Shown: positions 8,236-17,615 of the stretch, in pieces
Position numbering within the stretch: position 1 is the stretch's first letter
Layout of the letters: each line of letters begins with the position of its first letter
Assembly (NCBI RefSeq): GCF_017916255.1
Contig: NZ_CP072827.1
Span: 2,976,001-3,040,000 of the forward strand
Length of the DNA: 64,000 bases
Reading direction: 5' to 3'
Origin: Streptomyces mobaraensis NBRC 13819 = DSM 40847
GTDB lineage: Bacteria > Actinomycetota > Actinomycetes > Streptomycetales > Streptomycetaceae
Program-made: the position numbers and the translations under genes
Notes under the pieces: generated by a model
What the model saw: the letters and a program-made list of their open reading frames with translations, nothing else
What the model was told of the DNA's origin: nothing
The model's database searches: none

Positions 8236-9087
8236 TCACTCCGTGAAGAGCCCCCGCGCCGCCGCCTTCGCGTCGAACTCCTCCAGGCGCGCCTGCGCGT
8301 CGGGCAGCGCGTCGCACATCGCCTCCAGCAGCACCCGCCCCAGCAGCATCGGCGCGCAGGCGGTGTCGAAGACCAGGCCGGTGCCCACGGCCGCGGGGAG
8401 CAGGAGGTCGCTGTGGCGGGCCACGGGGGCGAAGGTGGAGTCGGCGACGGTGACGACGGTGAGGCCCGCCCCCCGCGCGTACTCCAGCGCCTCGACGACC
8501 TCGCGCGGGTGGCGGGGCAGCGCGAAGCACAGCAGGACGCTCGCCCCGGCCCGTACCGCCGCGTCGAGGCGGTCGACGAGCAGGCTGCCGCCCTCGTCGA
8601 GCAGCCGGACGTCGGGGTGCACCTTGCGGGCGAAATAGGTGAAACCGGCTGCCTGGGCGCCGGCGGCCCGCAGGCCGAGCACCGGCAGCGGCCGGGACGC
8701 GGCCAGCAGCCGCCCGGCGCGGGCGACGGGCTCGGGGTCGGCGAGCAGCGACGCGAGGTGCCGCAGGTTGTCGATCTCGGCGTGGACCGCCTGCTGGTAC
8801 GCGTTCTCGGTGGCCGGCGCCGTCTCCGGCGCCGCCGGGACCGACTCGCGCAGGTGCCGTCGGAGCGCCGGGTACCCGTCGAAGCCGAGGGCCACGGCGA
8901 AGCGGGTCACGGACGGCTGGCTCACCCCGGCGAGTTCGGCCAGTTCCACGCTGGAGAGGAAGGGCGCGTCGGCGGCGCGGCGCACCATGCAGTGGGCGAT
9001 GCGGCGCTGGGTGGGCGTCAGCCGGTGCCCCTCGAAGAGCTTCTGCAGCCGTGCGGTGGCCTCCGGTGCCGCGCCGGTCTCCGTCAT
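8236..9087 (-). CDS. MurR/RpiR-family transcriptional regulator with SIS domain
   Basis: The 283-residue protein has an N-terminal RpiR helix-turn-helix (about residues 15-85: LTPTQRRIAHCMV, then SSVELAELAGVSQPSVTRFAVALGF) and a C-terminal sugar-isomerase (SIS) domain from about 125, where phosphosugars usually bind (VLGLRAAGAQAAGFTYFARK, LLCFALPRHPREVVEALEYA). It probably acts as a metabolite-sensing repressor or activator. ATG 9087 follows GAGAGGAAGAG. A palindrome lies 49-66 bases upstream of the start and could mediate autoregulation. The target genes are unknown; the MatB-like synthetase just upstream on the same strand, or the hut cluster, are possibilities. Confidence 0.85.
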   Translation of the reverse strand: MTETGAAPEATARLQKLFEGHRLTPTQRRIAHCMVRRAADAPFLSSVELAELAGVSQPSVTRFAVALGFDGYPALRRHLRESVPAAPETAPATENAYQQAVHAEIDNLRHLASLLADPEPVARAGRLLAASRPLPVLGLRAAGAQAAGFTYFARKVHPDVRLLDEGGSLLVDRLDAAVRAGASVLLCFALPRHPREVVEALEYARGAGLTVVTVADSTFAPVARHSDLLLPAAVGTGLVFDTACAPMLLGRVLLEAMCDALPDAQARLEEFDAKAAARGLFTE

Positions 9088-9135
9088 CCGCTCTTCCTCT
9101 CCCCTTCACCCCGGACCATTCATTCGGCCCGGTCT

Positions 9136-9153
9136 CTGCATGGAATTATGCAG
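9136..9153. promoter_or_regulatory. Palindrome upstream of the RpiR-type regulator
   Basis: CTGCAT-GGAATT-ATGCAG is an 18-base inverted repeat with six-base arms in the 86-base gap between the regulator start and the synthetase stop. It is AT-rich against this background and is a good candidate operator for the regulator. Confidence 0.45.
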
Positions 9154-9173
9154 CCAGGGGGCGGCCCGCGCCC

Positions 9174-10586
9174 CTACATCCCCTCCAGCAGCTTCTTCTG
9201 CGGCTTGCCCATCGCGTTGCGCGGCAACGCCTCCAGGAACCGGACCCGGCGCGGCCGCTTGTGCACGGACAACTGTCCTGCCACGAAGTCGATCAGCGCC
9301 TGCTCCGTCACACCGTCCGCCACCACGTACGCGACGATCTCCTGGCCGAGGTCGTCGTGCGGCAGCCCGACGACGGCCGCCTCCGCCACGGCCGGGTGGT
9401 CGAGCAGCGCGTTCTCCACCTCCCCGGCGCCGATGCGGTACCCGCCCGACTTGATCAGGTCCGTGGAGGCGCGGCCGACGATGCGGTGGCTGCCGTCGGG
9501 GTCCAGCGCGGCGATGTCACCGGTGCGGAACCAGCCGTCGGCGGTGTGCGCGCGGGCGGTCTCCTCGGGGCGCCCGAGGTATCCGGAGAAGAGAGTGGGA
9601 CCGGACACCTCCAGTTCGCCGATGCCGCCGCCGTCCTCGACCGCCGCGAGCCGGGTGCGCGTCCCCGGCAGCGGCACCCCGACGCGTCCGGGCACCCGTT
9701 CCCCGTCCGCCCGCGCGGCGACGGTGATCAGCGTCTCCGTCATGCCGTACCGCTCGACGGGCCGCTGCCCGGTCAGCGCCTCCAGCTCCCGGAAGACCGG
9801 CACGGGCAGCGCGGCGCTGCCGGAGACCAGCAGCCGCGCCCCGGCCAGCCGCCGCGCGGCGCCGGGGTCGCGGACGACGCGGGACCACACCGTCGGCACG
9901 CCGAAGTACAGGCTGCCGCCCGCCGACGCGTACGCCTCGGGGGTCGGCCGCCCGGTGTGGACCAGCCGGCAGCCGGTGCGCAGCGCGCCCAGCACGCCGA
10001 GGACCAGTCCGTGCACATGGAACAGCGGCAGCCCGTGCACCAGGGTGTCCTCCGCCGTCCACTGCCAGACGTCGGCGAGCCCGTCGAGGCAGGCCGCGAT
10101 CGCGTCGTGCGGTATCAGGACGCCCTTGGGGGCGCCGGTGGTGCCGGAGGTGTAGAGGATCAGCGCCGGACGGTCGGGGTCCGCCGTCCGCTCCGGGTGG
10201 TCGGCCCGCTCCCGGAGGTCCACGGGGACGGACGCGACGCCGGCGTCCCCGTCCTCCCCGGCCTCGCCGGCCTGCCCGCTCTCCCCGCCGAGGACGAGTT
10301 CCGCGCCGGAGTCGCGCAGGATGTGCCGCCGCTCGACGGGCCCGGCGTCCGGCGGCAGCGGCACCACGGGCACCCCGGCGAGCAGTCCGCCGACGACGGC
10401 GGCGGCCGTCTCGGCCGTCGCCGTCGCGCGGACGGCGACGCACTCCGCGCCGGAGATCCGGTGCGCCACGGCCCCCGCGGCGCCGAGCAGGTCCTCGCGG
10501 GACAGGGTCCGACCGGCGAAGGACAGGGCGTCCGGCCGGTCGGCGGCGGCGCCGTCGGTGAGGGACGACAGGAGGGCGGCTGTCAC
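9174..10586 (-). CDS. Acyl-CoA synthetase, malonyl-CoA synthetase (MatB)-like
   Basis: This 470-residue ANL-superfamily enzyme would activate a carboxylic acid via acyl-AMP to its CoA thioester. Motifs are the P-loop YTSGTTGAPKG, GLPLFHVHGLVLG, the adenine contact ERYGMTET, the hinge region WFRTGD then DLIKSGGYRIGAGE, and the catalytic lysine near the end (MGKPQKK). The length and the HVHGLVLG and ERYGMTETL segments resemble Streptomyces MatB, which makes malonyl- or methylmalonyl-CoA, so a short dicarboxylic acid substrate is likely but not proved. GTG 10586 follows GGAAGGAG. It could supply extender units to the PKS 10 kb away; that link is inference. Confidence 0.85.
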   Translation of the reverse strand: MTAALLSSLTDGAAADRPDALSFAGRTLSREDLLGAAGAVAHRISGAECVAVRATATAETAAAVVGGLLAGVPVVPLPPDAGPVERRHILRDSGAELVLGGESGQAGEAGEDGDAGVASVPVDLRERADHPERTADPDRPALILYTSGTTGAPKGVLIPHDAIAACLDGLADVWQWTAEDTLVHGLPLFHVHGLVLGVLGALRTGCRLVHTGRPTPEAYASAGGSLYFGVPTVWSRVVRDPGAARRLAGARLLVSGSAALPVPVFRELEALTGQRPVERYGMTETLITVAARADGERVPGRVGVPLPGTRTRLAAVEDGGGIGELEVSGPTLFSGYLGRPEETARAHTADGWFRTGDIAALDPDGSHRIVGRASTDLIKSGGYRIGAGEVENALLDHPAVAEAAVVGLPHDDLGQEIVAYVVADGVTEQALIDFVAGQLSVHKRPRRVRFLEALPRNAMGKPQKKLLEGM

Positions 10587-10687
10587 GGGCTGCTCCTTCC
10601 ACGGAGCCGTCCCGGGGGCGGCCCCACTGCGGATACTGGTGCTGCCCCCACCGACGGGGGCCACGGGCCGACCGTACCGTTGTCGCC

Positions 10688-11119
10688 ATGACCGGCCACG
10701 ATCCCGACCTGAAGCCCGAGCTCAAGAAGGACCTCGACGCGTCCCTCCAGGCCCGCAAGGAGCTGGGCGCCGACTACGAGGCGGAGCTCGTCGACTCCTT
10801 CCTGGAGAAGGTGGAGGACAAGCTCGACGACGCGGTGGCGCGGCGGCTGCGCCGCCAGGCCGCCGAGCAGCAGATGACGGCCGCGCGCGGCGGGAAACCC
10901 GGCGGCGGCGGCGAGTTCGGCAGCTTCGGCGAGCGGTTCGGCTTCGCGACGGTGACGCTGGTGCTGGCGATCCCGCTGTCCGCGATCGGCGTGGGCAGCG
11001 CCGGACTGGCCGGTCTGCTGGTGACCTGGGCCGGGATCGTGGGGGTCAACGCGGTGCACGTGATGCAGGCGTTCCCGTGGCAGCGGAACAAGGACCGCGA
11101 CGGCTCGGGGTGGGACTGA
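10688..11119 (+). CDS. Small membrane protein of unknown function
   Basis: The 143-residue protein has a charged N-terminal half predicted to be helical (ELKKDLDASLQARKELGADY, SFLEKVEDKLDD), a glycine-rich linker (GGKPGGGGEFGSFGE), and two hydrophobic segments (FATVTLVLAIPLSAIGVG and GLAGLLVTWAGIVGVNAVHVM), ending in a short charged tail. It is divergent from the synthetase gene, which starts about 100 bases away. The ATG lacks a clear Shine-Dalgarno. Not recognised beyond a membrane-anchored helical protein. Confidence 0.7.
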   Translation: MTGHDPDLKPELKKDLDASLQARKELGADYEAELVDSFLEKVEDKLDDAVARRLRRQAAEQQMTAARGGKPGGGGEFGSFGERFGFATVTLVLAIPLSAIGVGSAGLAGLLVTWAGIVGVNAVHVMQAFPWQRNKDRDGSGWD

Positions 11120-11891
11120 CGGACCGGCCGCCGAGGGCGTCCACCGGGGCGCGGGTGACGCGGGGGACGGACGGGGTGGACGAGGCGGGGGAACGGGCTG
11201 CGCGGACGACGCGGGGACGGGGACGCGGCCTACGGGTGACCCCAGGAGAGGGACCGCGCGGGGGCCCAGCGGAGGAACCCAGGGGAAGGACCGCGCGGGG
11301 AACCCAGCGGAAGGACCGCGCAGGTGCCCCACGGGAAGGACTGCGCGGGGGGCCGCCGCACCCCGGGCCGAGCCCGGGGCCGGGACGGCGGCGGTCCCCC
11401 GCGGGGACGCGGCCCGGGCCGTAGGCGCCGGCCACCGCGTCCGGACGGCCGTGGAGTCCGGGAGCCGCTCCGGAAGATCCCGCCGTCGCACCGTTGTGCC
11501 GCCCGGGACGGTTCCGCCCCCGCGGCACGCCTCCAGTCTGGCGGGGCCGTGTTAAGTCCGTGCTGCCGTCGCGTGACACATACGTTCCTTTTACGGGACG
11601 GGAGCGGGCGTTGACGCCTCTCGAACGACCCCGAACGGCCCCGGAGGGCACGGGCAACCTTGGACGGCCGCGGACGACCCTGGGCGGCCACAGGCAGTCC
11701 GGACGGCCACGGACGGCGGACCCCCCTGACCGCTGACCGCCGGGAACGGCCCCGGACCGCCCCCGGCAGCCCTGGGCGCCCACGGCGCCGCCCGCACGGC
11801 CCGCCCACGGCGGAGCCCGCCGGTCCGGCTCCCACCGGCCCGACGGGCTCCGACAGTCGTCAGCCGACCCGGGCGACCCGGGCGGCCCGGG
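11120..11891. other. Long non-coding, repeat-rich interval
   Basis: These 772 bases separate two convergent genes and hold no convincing gene. They contain a 25-base tandem repeat (listed separately), a less G/C-rich patch at about 11540-11600, and from 11600 to 11830 loosely repeated GGACGGCC words. Confidence 0.6.
11239..11350. repeat. Tandem repeat, 25-base unit
   Basis: Units of 25 bases with the pattern AACCCAGNGGAAGGACCGCG run from about 11276 to 11350 in three consecutive copies. A less exact copy stands in front at about 11239-11275. A shared GAAGGACNGCGC core marks each unit. Confidence 0.7.
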
Positions 11892-13283
11892 CTACTTGCC
11901 CCCGTTGCCCTCCGCCAGGAAGGCCAGCAGGTCCTGACGGCTCACCACACCGGTCGGCTTGCCGTCGACCAGCACGATCGCCGCGTCCGCCGCGCCCAGG
12001 ACGGCCATCAGGTCGCCGACCGGCTCGCCGGAGCCGACCTGCGGCAGCGGCGCGCTCATGTGCTTCTCCAGCGGGTCGGAGAGCGAGGCGCGCCGGGTGA
12101 ACAGGGCGTCCAGCAGCTCCCGTTCCACGACCGAGCCGATGACCTCGGCGGCCATCACGTCCGGGTGGCCGGCGCCCGGCTTGACGATCGGCATCTGCGA
12201 GACGCCGTACTCGCGCAGCACCTCGATCGCCTCGCCGACCGTCTCCTCGGGGTGCATGTGCACCAGCGAGGGCAGGCCGCCGTCCTTGCGCCGCAGCACG
12301 TGGCCGACGCGGGCGGCGTCGCCCGGCTCCTCCAGGAAGCCGTAGTCCGCCATCCACTCGTCGTTGAAGATCTTGCTGAGGTAGCCGCGGCCGCTGTCCG
12401 GGAGCAGGACGACCACCACGTCGTCCTCGGTCAGCCGCTCGGCCAGGCGCAGCGCGCTGACGACCGCCATGCCGCAGGACCCGCCGACCAGCAGGCCCTC
12501 CTCGCGGGCGAGGCGGCGGGTCATCTGGAAGGCGTCCTTGTCGGAGACGGCGATGATCTCGTCGGTCACCGTGCCGTCATAGGCGGTCGGCCAGAAGTCC
12601 TCGCCGACGCCCTCGATCAGGTACGGGCGGCCGGAGCCGCCGCTGTAGACCGAGCCCTCGGGGTCCGAGCCGACGACCTTGACCTTGCCGCCGCTGACCT
12701 CCTTCAGGTACCGGCCGGTGCCGCTGATCGTGCCGCCGGTGCCGACGCCCGCGACGAAGTGCGTGATCTTGCCCTCGGTCTGCTCCCACACCTCCGGGCC
12801 GGTGGAGTGGTAGTGCGACAGCGGGTTGTTCTGGTTGCTGTACTGGTCCGGCTTCCAGGCGTTGGGGATCTCACGGACCAGCCGGTCGGACACGTTGTAG
12901 TACGAGTCCGGGTGCTCCGGGTCGACGGCGGTGGGGCAGACGACGACCTCGGCACCGTACGCGCGCAGTACGTTGATCTTGTCCTGGGACACCTTGTCCG
13001 GGCAGACGAAGACGCACTTGTAGCCCTTCTGCTGGGCCACCATCGCGAGGCCCACGCCCGTGTTGCCCGACGTCGGCTCGACGATGGTGCCGCCCGGCTT
13101 CAGGTCCCCGGACTTCTCGGCGGCCTCGATCATCCGCACGGCGATGCGGTCCTTGACCGAACCGCCGGGGTTGAAGTACTCGACCTTGGCCAGCACGGTC
13201 GCCTTGATGCCCTCGGTCACGCTGTTGAGCTTCACGAGCGGGGTGTTCCCGATGAGCTCGATCATCGAATCGTGATACTGCAC
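11892..13283 (-). CDS. cbs: Cystathionine beta-synthase
   Basis: This 463-residue PLP enzyme condenses serine (or an activated serine) with homocysteine in transsulfuration. The PLP lysine is in FNPGGSVKDRIAVRM, followed by the substrate loop EPTSGNTGVGLAM and the phosphate-binding GVGTGGTISGTGRYLKE. The C-terminal quarter holds two CBS domains (from about residue 330: VGHVLRRKDGGLPSLVHM and later VGDLMAVLGAADAAIVLVDG), which separates it from plain cysteine synthase and implies nucleotide or SAM control. GTG 13283 is preceded by GGAGACC. It is divergent from the SGNH hydrolase gene. An inverted repeat CCAGTG-N8-CACTGG at 13368-13387 lies between them. Confidence 0.94.
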   Translation of the reverse strand: MQYHDSMIELIGNTPLVKLNSVTEGIKATVLAKVEYFNPGGSVKDRIAVRMIEAAEKSGDLKPGGTIVEPTSGNTGVGLAMVAQQKGYKCVFVCPDKVSQDKINVLRAYGAEVVVCPTAVDPEHPDSYYNVSDRLVREIPNAWKPDQYSNQNNPLSHYHSTGPEVWEQTEGKITHFVAGVGTGGTISGTGRYLKEVSGGKVKVVGSDPEGSVYSGGSGRPYLIEGVGEDFWPTAYDGTVTDEIIAVSDKDAFQMTRRLAREEGLLVGGSCGMAVVSALRLAERLTEDDVVVVLLPDSGRGYLSKIFNDEWMADYGFLEEPGDAARVGHVLRRKDGGLPSLVHMHPEETVGEAIEVLREYGVSQMPIVKPGAGHPDVMAAEVIGSVVERELLDALFTRRASLSDPLEKHMSAPLPQVGSGEPVGDLMAVLGAADAAIVLVDGKPTGVVSRQDLLAFLAEGNGGK

Positions 13284-13466
13284 GGTGGTCTCCGCGGTCG
13301 GGGGCACTAGCGGTTCGTCGCGTGCCCGTACAACCAGCCTATTCGGACGATTCGAGGGCCGAGTGCACCAGTGACGCGTTGCACTGGGCCGCGCTCGGGG
13401 CACGTAGCCATCAACACGGTCGAGCAAGGGTGCACAGCGCTCGTGGAGCGGGAGGAGACCCGCCTT

Positions 13467-14510
13467 ATGTCCATGTCGAGGGCGAGGGCCGCGCGCCGGA
13501 TCGCGGCGGCGGCGGCATACGGGGGCGGCGGCATCGGGCTGCTGGGCGGTGCGGCGCTGGGGGTGCTGCTGACCGAGGTGGCGCTGGCCCGCCGGGTCGT
13601 CGGCGGCAACCACGACACCCCGCCGCAGGCGGACGGCCGCTACGGGTCGGCGTTCGTCCACCGGGCCGGGAACGAACCGCTGGTCCTCGGCATGCTGGGC
13701 GACTCCACGGCCGCCGGCAAGGGCGTCCACCGGCCCCGGCAGACGCCCGGCGCCCTGCTGGCCACCGGGCTGGCGGCGGTCGCCGAGCGGCCGGTGGAGC
13801 TGCGGAACGTGGCGCTCTCCGGCGCCCAGTCCTACGACCTGGAGCGGCAGGTCACCCTGCTGCTGTCCGGCCACGACCGGGCACCCGACGTCTGCGTGAT
13901 CATGATCGGCGCCAACGACGTCACCCACCGGGTGCCGGCCGCCCGCTCGGTCCGGCTGCTGTCGGAGGCCGTGCGCCGGCTCCGCGAGGCGGGCTGCGAG
14001 GTGGTGGTCGGCACCTGCCCCGACCTCGGCACCATCGAGCCGGTCTACCAGCCGCTGCGCTGGCTGGCCCGGCGGCTGAGCCGCCAGCTCGCGGCGGCGC
14101 AGACGATAGGCGTGCTGGAGGCGGGCGGGCGCTCGGTCTCGCTGGGCGACCTGCTCGGCCCGGAGTTCGAGTCCAACCCCCGCGAGCTGTTCGGCCCCGA
14201 CAACTACCACCCCTCGGCGGAGGGGTACGCGACCGCCGCCATGGCCGTCCTCCCCACGCTCTGCGCGGCGCTCGGCCTCTGGCCGGAGGACGAGGAGCGG
14301 CCGGACGCCGCCCGCCGCGAGGGCATCCTGCCGGTGGCCCGGGCCGCGGCCCAGGCGGCGGCCGAGGGCGGCACCGAGGTCACGGCCGCCCGCGGCCGCT
14401 GGGCGCTCCTGAAGCACCGCCGGCGTCGTCAGCTTCCCCCGGCCGAGGGGCCGGAGGGGCCGGGGGACGGGCCGGAGCGGCATCATGTGTGGCACCGGGT
14501 GGGTCGGTAG
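13467..14510 (+). CDS. SGNH/GDSL-family hydrolase with N-terminal membrane segment
   Basis: The 347-residue protein begins with a basic stretch and a hydrophobic segment (IAAAAAYGGGGIGLLGGAAL), likely a signal anchor. The SGNH catalytic blocks follow: block I LGMLGDSTAAGKG (serine of GDS), block III MIGANDVTH (Asn), block V DNYHPSAEGYATAA (Asp and His). Such enzymes are esterases or lipases, often acting on cell-envelope or extracellular esters. ATG 13467 follows GGAGGAG at nine bases; longer upstream frames are rejected. The tail after residue 290 is low-complexity and basic. Substrate unknown. Confidence 0.88.
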   Translation: MSMSRARAARRIAAAAAYGGGGIGLLGGAALGVLLTEVALARRVVGGNHDTPPQADGRYGSAFVHRAGNEPLVLGMLGDSTAAGKGVHRPRQTPGALLATGLAAVAERPVELRNVALSGAQSYDLERQVTLLLSGHDRAPDVCVIMIGANDVTHRVPAARSVRLLSEAVRRLREAGCEVVVGTCPDLGTIEPVYQPLRWLARRLSRQLAAAQTIGVLEAGGRSVSLGDLLGPEFESNPRELFGPDNYHPSAEGYATAAMAVLPTLCAALGLWPEDEERPDAARREGILPVARAAAQAAAEGGTEVTAARGRWALLKHRRRRQLPPAEGPEGPGDGPERHHVWHRVGR

Positions 14511-14517
14511 GGGGTGT

Positions 14518-14697
14518 GCCCCGGCCCCGCCCTTTCACCGTTTCCTGCGGGGGCTCCGCCCCCGCACCCCCGAAACCGCGCTCCGCGCGGTTGTCCTCAA
14601 ACGCCGGACGGGCTATATCAGCCCGTCCGGCGTTTGAGGACGAGCGGCGAAGCCGCGACAAGCGGGGTCTGGGGCGGCAGCCCCAGCACACCCCGGC
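14518..14697. repeat. Interspersed palindromic repeat, copy 2
   Basis: Perfect 21-base arms lie at 14594-14614 and 14620-14640 around a five-base loop, with the same CCGGACGGGCT core as copy 1. The left flank AACCGCGCTCCGCGCGGT is the segment found again inside the M20 gene at 3781. The copy follows the SGNH gene stop by 8 bases and could terminate it. No gene lies between it and the thiolase start. Confidence 0.85.
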
Positions 14698-14842
14698 GCG
14701 GAGCGACAATGGACCGACACCCCGCCGTCACCCGGCCCGACGGCCATGAGTCCCGCATCACAGCCGCCGCCTCGTGACCTTGACCTTACGTGCGGGTAAC
14801 TTCACCGGAGTCCTGCCTGCCGTCGCGTCGACTGGAGCCGTG

Positions 14843-16063
14843 ATGCCCGAAGCCGTGATCGTCTCAGCCGCCCGTTCCCCCATCGGCCGGGCCTTCAAGG
14901 GCTCGCTGAAGGAGCTGCGGCCGGACGACCTGACCGCCACGATCATCCAGGCCGCCCTCGACAAGGTCTCCGGCCTGGACCCGCGCGAGATCGACGACCT
15001 GATGCTCGGCTGCGGCCTGCCCGGTGGCGAGCAGGGTCACAACCTCGCCCGGATCGTCGCCGTGCAGATGGGCATGGACCACCTGCCCGCCACCACGATC
15101 ACCCGCTACTGCGCCTCGTCCCTCCAGACGTCGCGGATGGCCTTCCACGCCATCAAGGCGGGCGAGGGCGACGTCTTCCTCTCGGCGGGCGTCGAGATGG
15201 TGTCCCGGTCCGTCAACGGCACGTCCGACGGCATGCCCGGCACCCACAACCCGCTGTTCGCCGACGCCGAGGCGCGTACCGCGGCCCGCGCCGAGCAGGG
15301 CGGCGAGGGCTGGCACGACCCGCGCGAGGACGGCCTCGTCCCCGACGCCTACATCGCGATGGGGCAGACGGCCGAGAACCTCGCCCGTCTCAAGGGCATC
15401 AGCCGCGAGGAGATGGACGAGTTCGGCGTCCGCTCGCAGAACCTCGCCGAGCAGGCCCTCGCCAACGGCTTCTGGGAGCGCGAGATCACCCCGGTGACCA
15501 CCCCGGACGGGACGGTCGTCGCGAAGGACGACGGTCCGCGCGCGGGCGTCACCATGGAGGGCGTGAGCGGCCTCAAGCCGTCCTTCCGCCCGGACGGCCT
15601 GGTCACGGCCGGCAACTGCTGTCCGCTGAACGACGGCGCCGCCGCCCTGGTGATCATGTCCGACACCAAGGCGCGCGAGCTGGGCCTCACCCCGCTCGCC
15701 CGGATCGTCTCCACCGGCGTCTCCGCGCTCTCCCCCGAGATCATGGGCTACGGCCCGGTCGAGGCGAGCCGCCAGGCCCTGAAGCGGGCCGGCATGACCA
15801 TCGACGACATCGATCTGGTCGAGATCAACGAGGCGTTCGCCGCGCAGGTCATCCCGTCCTACCGCGACCTGGGCATCGACATCGACAAGCTCAACGTCAA
15901 CGGCGGCGCCATCGCCGTCGGCCACCCCTTCGGCATGACCGGCGCCCGCATCACCGGCACGCTCATCAACTCGCTCCAGTTCCACGACAAGCAGTTCGCG
16001 CTGGAGACGATGTGTGTCGGTGGGGGTCAGGGCATGGCGATGGTCATCGAGCGGCTGAGCTGA
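14843..16063 (+). CDS. Acetyl-CoA C-acyltransferase (thiolase)
   Basis: This 406-residue thiolase would condense two acetyl-CoA or cleave 3-ketoacyl-CoA. The nucleophilic cysteine is Cys90 in [15 protein letters not shown]. The later catalytic blocks are [18 protein letters not shown] (His) and [14 protein letters not shown] (second Cys), so the active site is complete. ATG 14843 ([17 protein letters not shown]) is the classic thiolase N-terminus and follows GGAG; the open frame upstream is not used. It stands alone between the repeat and a terminator. Confidence 0.93.
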   Translation: MPEAVIVSAARSPIGRAFKGSLKELRPDDLTATIIQAALDKVSGLDPREIDDLMLGCGLPGGEQGHNLARIVAVQMGMDHLPATTITRYCASSLQTSRMAFHAIKAGEGDVFLSAGVEMVSRSVNGTSDGMPGTHNPLFADAEARTAARAEQGGEGWHDPREDGLVPDAYIAMGQTAENLARLKGISREEMDEFGVRSQNLAEQALANGFWEREITPVTTPDGTVVAKDDGPRAGVTMEGVSGLKPSFRPDGLVTAGNCCPLNDGAAALVIMSDTKARELGLTPLARIVSTGVSALSPEIMGYGPVEASRQALKRAGMTIDDIDLVEINEAFAAQVIPSYRDLGIDIDKLNVNGGAIAVGHPFGMTGARITGTLINSLQFHDKQFALETMCVGGGQGMAMVIERLS

Positions 16064-16092
16064 TCACTCCGTCCGCCTCCCGTTCGTGACCC

Positions 16093-16131
16093 AATCTCCC
16101 CCAGGATGTGACCAACGTCCCGGGGGAGATT
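16093..16131 (+). terminator. Rho-independent-type terminator of the thiolase gene
   Basis: Ten-base perfect arms AATCTCCCCC (16093-16102) and GGGGGAGATT (16122-16131) are followed by TCGTTT, 30 bases after the thiolase stop. Confidence 0.75.
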
Positions 16132-16277
16132 CGTTTCCCCTGGTCAGCTATGTTGAAGTCACCACCCCCGGGCCCTAAGTCCCGCCGGTTTCATGACGTT
16201 TTGCACTGGGGACCAGGGAAGCCGCGCGCGAAGCTGAGGTAGGAATTCGGGGACCGACAGCAACCGGGAGTACGTCA

Positions 16278-17141
16278 GTGAGCGCCATGTCCCTTGCCCT
16301 GCTGCTGGCCGCCGCCACTGCCACCGCCGCGGGCACCGCCGCCCTGTGGACGACCCGCGGGCTGCGCCGGCAGATCCACGCACTCCGCGCCGACCTGGCC
16401 GAGGCCGGCGCCCGGCACCCGGCGGCCACGACGGACCCGGCGACCGCGGCCGTCCCGGCCGCCCGGACGGCCCCCGCCGAGGAGCCCGGCGTCGTCCTCT
16501 CCGACATACGGGCCGCCGTCGCCGACGCGCTCGCGGAGGAGCGCGAGCGCGAGCTCGCCGAGGCCCGGGCGTTCTGGGCCGCGCAGGAGGCCCTCGACCT
16601 GAGCGGCGCCGCCGACGCGCCGTCCCTGCTGTCGGGCCTGCCGGGCGCCGTGGACGACGTGTCCGCCCCCGAGTCGCCGTACGGCGACCTCCCGCAGGGC
16701 CCGTTCCCGTACCTGCCCCGGCAGGCCGACGCCGCCGCGGCGGACGAGGCCGAGTCCCCGGAACTGGCCGCGGCCCGCCGCCGGCACCCGTCGCACCCCG
16801 ACTTCTCGCCCGCCGACCACTCTCCCGCCGGCGCCCCGGTCGGCGACCACGAGCGCACGGTCGAGCGGCTCTCCGAACTGGCCGAGGCCGGCGTGCCGCT
16901 GGCGGACGTCCGGCCCGGCCCGCTCGGCACCCTCGACGTCTACGTCTTCGCCGACGGCACCACCGTCTGCATGACGCCCGGCCACCGGGAGACCGCGGAG
17001 AGCCTGGCGCACGCGCTGCGCACCGGCGAGGCGCCGGTGCTGCTCGGCGGCTCCGGTGTGGCGGGCGCCTACGCCCTCACCTTCGGCTGCGCGACGGGCA
17101 ACGTCTACGTGCTCGCGGACCGCGTCATCGCGTCCCTCTGA
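16278..17141 (+). CDS. Membrane-anchored protein of unknown function
   Basis: The 287-residue protein has one N-terminal hydrophobic segment (ALLLAAATATAAGTAALWT), then an Ala/Glu-rich, probably helical region (IRAAVADALAEERERELAEARAFW) and a Pro-rich middle. A compact C-terminal domain from about residue 190 (HERTVERLSELAEAGVPLADV ... DVYVFADGTTVCMTPGHRETAESL) is the conserved-looking part. GTG 16278 was chosen because CGGGAG precedes it; ATG 16287 in frame is an alternative. No function can be assigned. Confidence 0.65.
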   Translation: MSAMSLALLLAAATATAAGTAALWTTRGLRRQIHALRADLAEAGARHPAATTDPATAAVPAARTAPAEEPGVVLSDIRAAVADALAEERERELAEARAFWAAQEALDLSGAADAPSLLSGLPGAVDDVSAPESPYGDLPQGPFPYLPRQADAAAADEAESPELAAARRRHPSHPDFSPADHSPAGAPVGDHERTVERLSELAEAGVPLADVRPGPLGTLDVYVFADGTTVCMTPGHRETAESLAHALRTGEAPVLLGGSGVAGAYALTFGCATGNVYVLADRVIASL

Positions 17142-17187
17142 CCCCAAGGCCCCCACGGCCCCCGCGGCTCCCGCCGGGCCCGCGGTC

Positions 17188-17517
17188 TCACTGCAGGCCG
17201 CACCGCCGCGCCGCCCCCGCCACCAGTTCCACCGCCTCCGCGACCGCGCCCTCCGGCGCGCCGCAGGCGGCCAGCGCCTCGGCCAAGTCATGGCCCGCGA
17301 CGGCGACTTGGTCCGCCACGGCGAACATCCCGGCGTCCGGCATCTCACGCGGCGCGGTCTCCCCGGGCTCCTCCATCCGCTGGGCCCGGGCCGCCAGCTC
17401 GCGGGCGAGGGCCAGCGCCTCGGCGGCGGCCCCCCGGCTCAGCCGGGACTGGGGCAGGGCGCGCAGGCGGTCGGCGAAGGTGTCCACGGCGGTCAGCAGA
17501 GGCGTCACATCATCCAC
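17188..17517 (-). CDS. Small helical protein of unknown function
   Basis: The 109-residue protein starts with GTG (17517). It is Ala/Leu/Arg-rich and looks wholly alpha-helical (PLLTAVDTFADRLRALPQS, AAAEALALARELAARAQRM). It resembles an actinobacterial orphan family without known role. It is convergent with the preceding membrane-anchored protein gene and divergent from the DUF4287 gene. Coding is supported by composition and gene spacing, not by a recognised domain. Confidence 0.55.
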   Translation of the reverse strand: MDDVTPLLTAVDTFADRLRALPQSRLSRGAAAEALALARELAARAQRMEEPGETAPREMPDAGMFAVADQVAVAGHDLAEALAACGAPEGAVAEAVELVAGAARRCGLQ

Positions 17518-17615
17518 GCCCCGAGACTATGCGGCGGCCACCGACTGTTGCCAATGGCTGAACAGTCGGGCACGGTGACATGAAGGACCATCATCCGAAG
17601 CGTCCGGAGGCGCCG

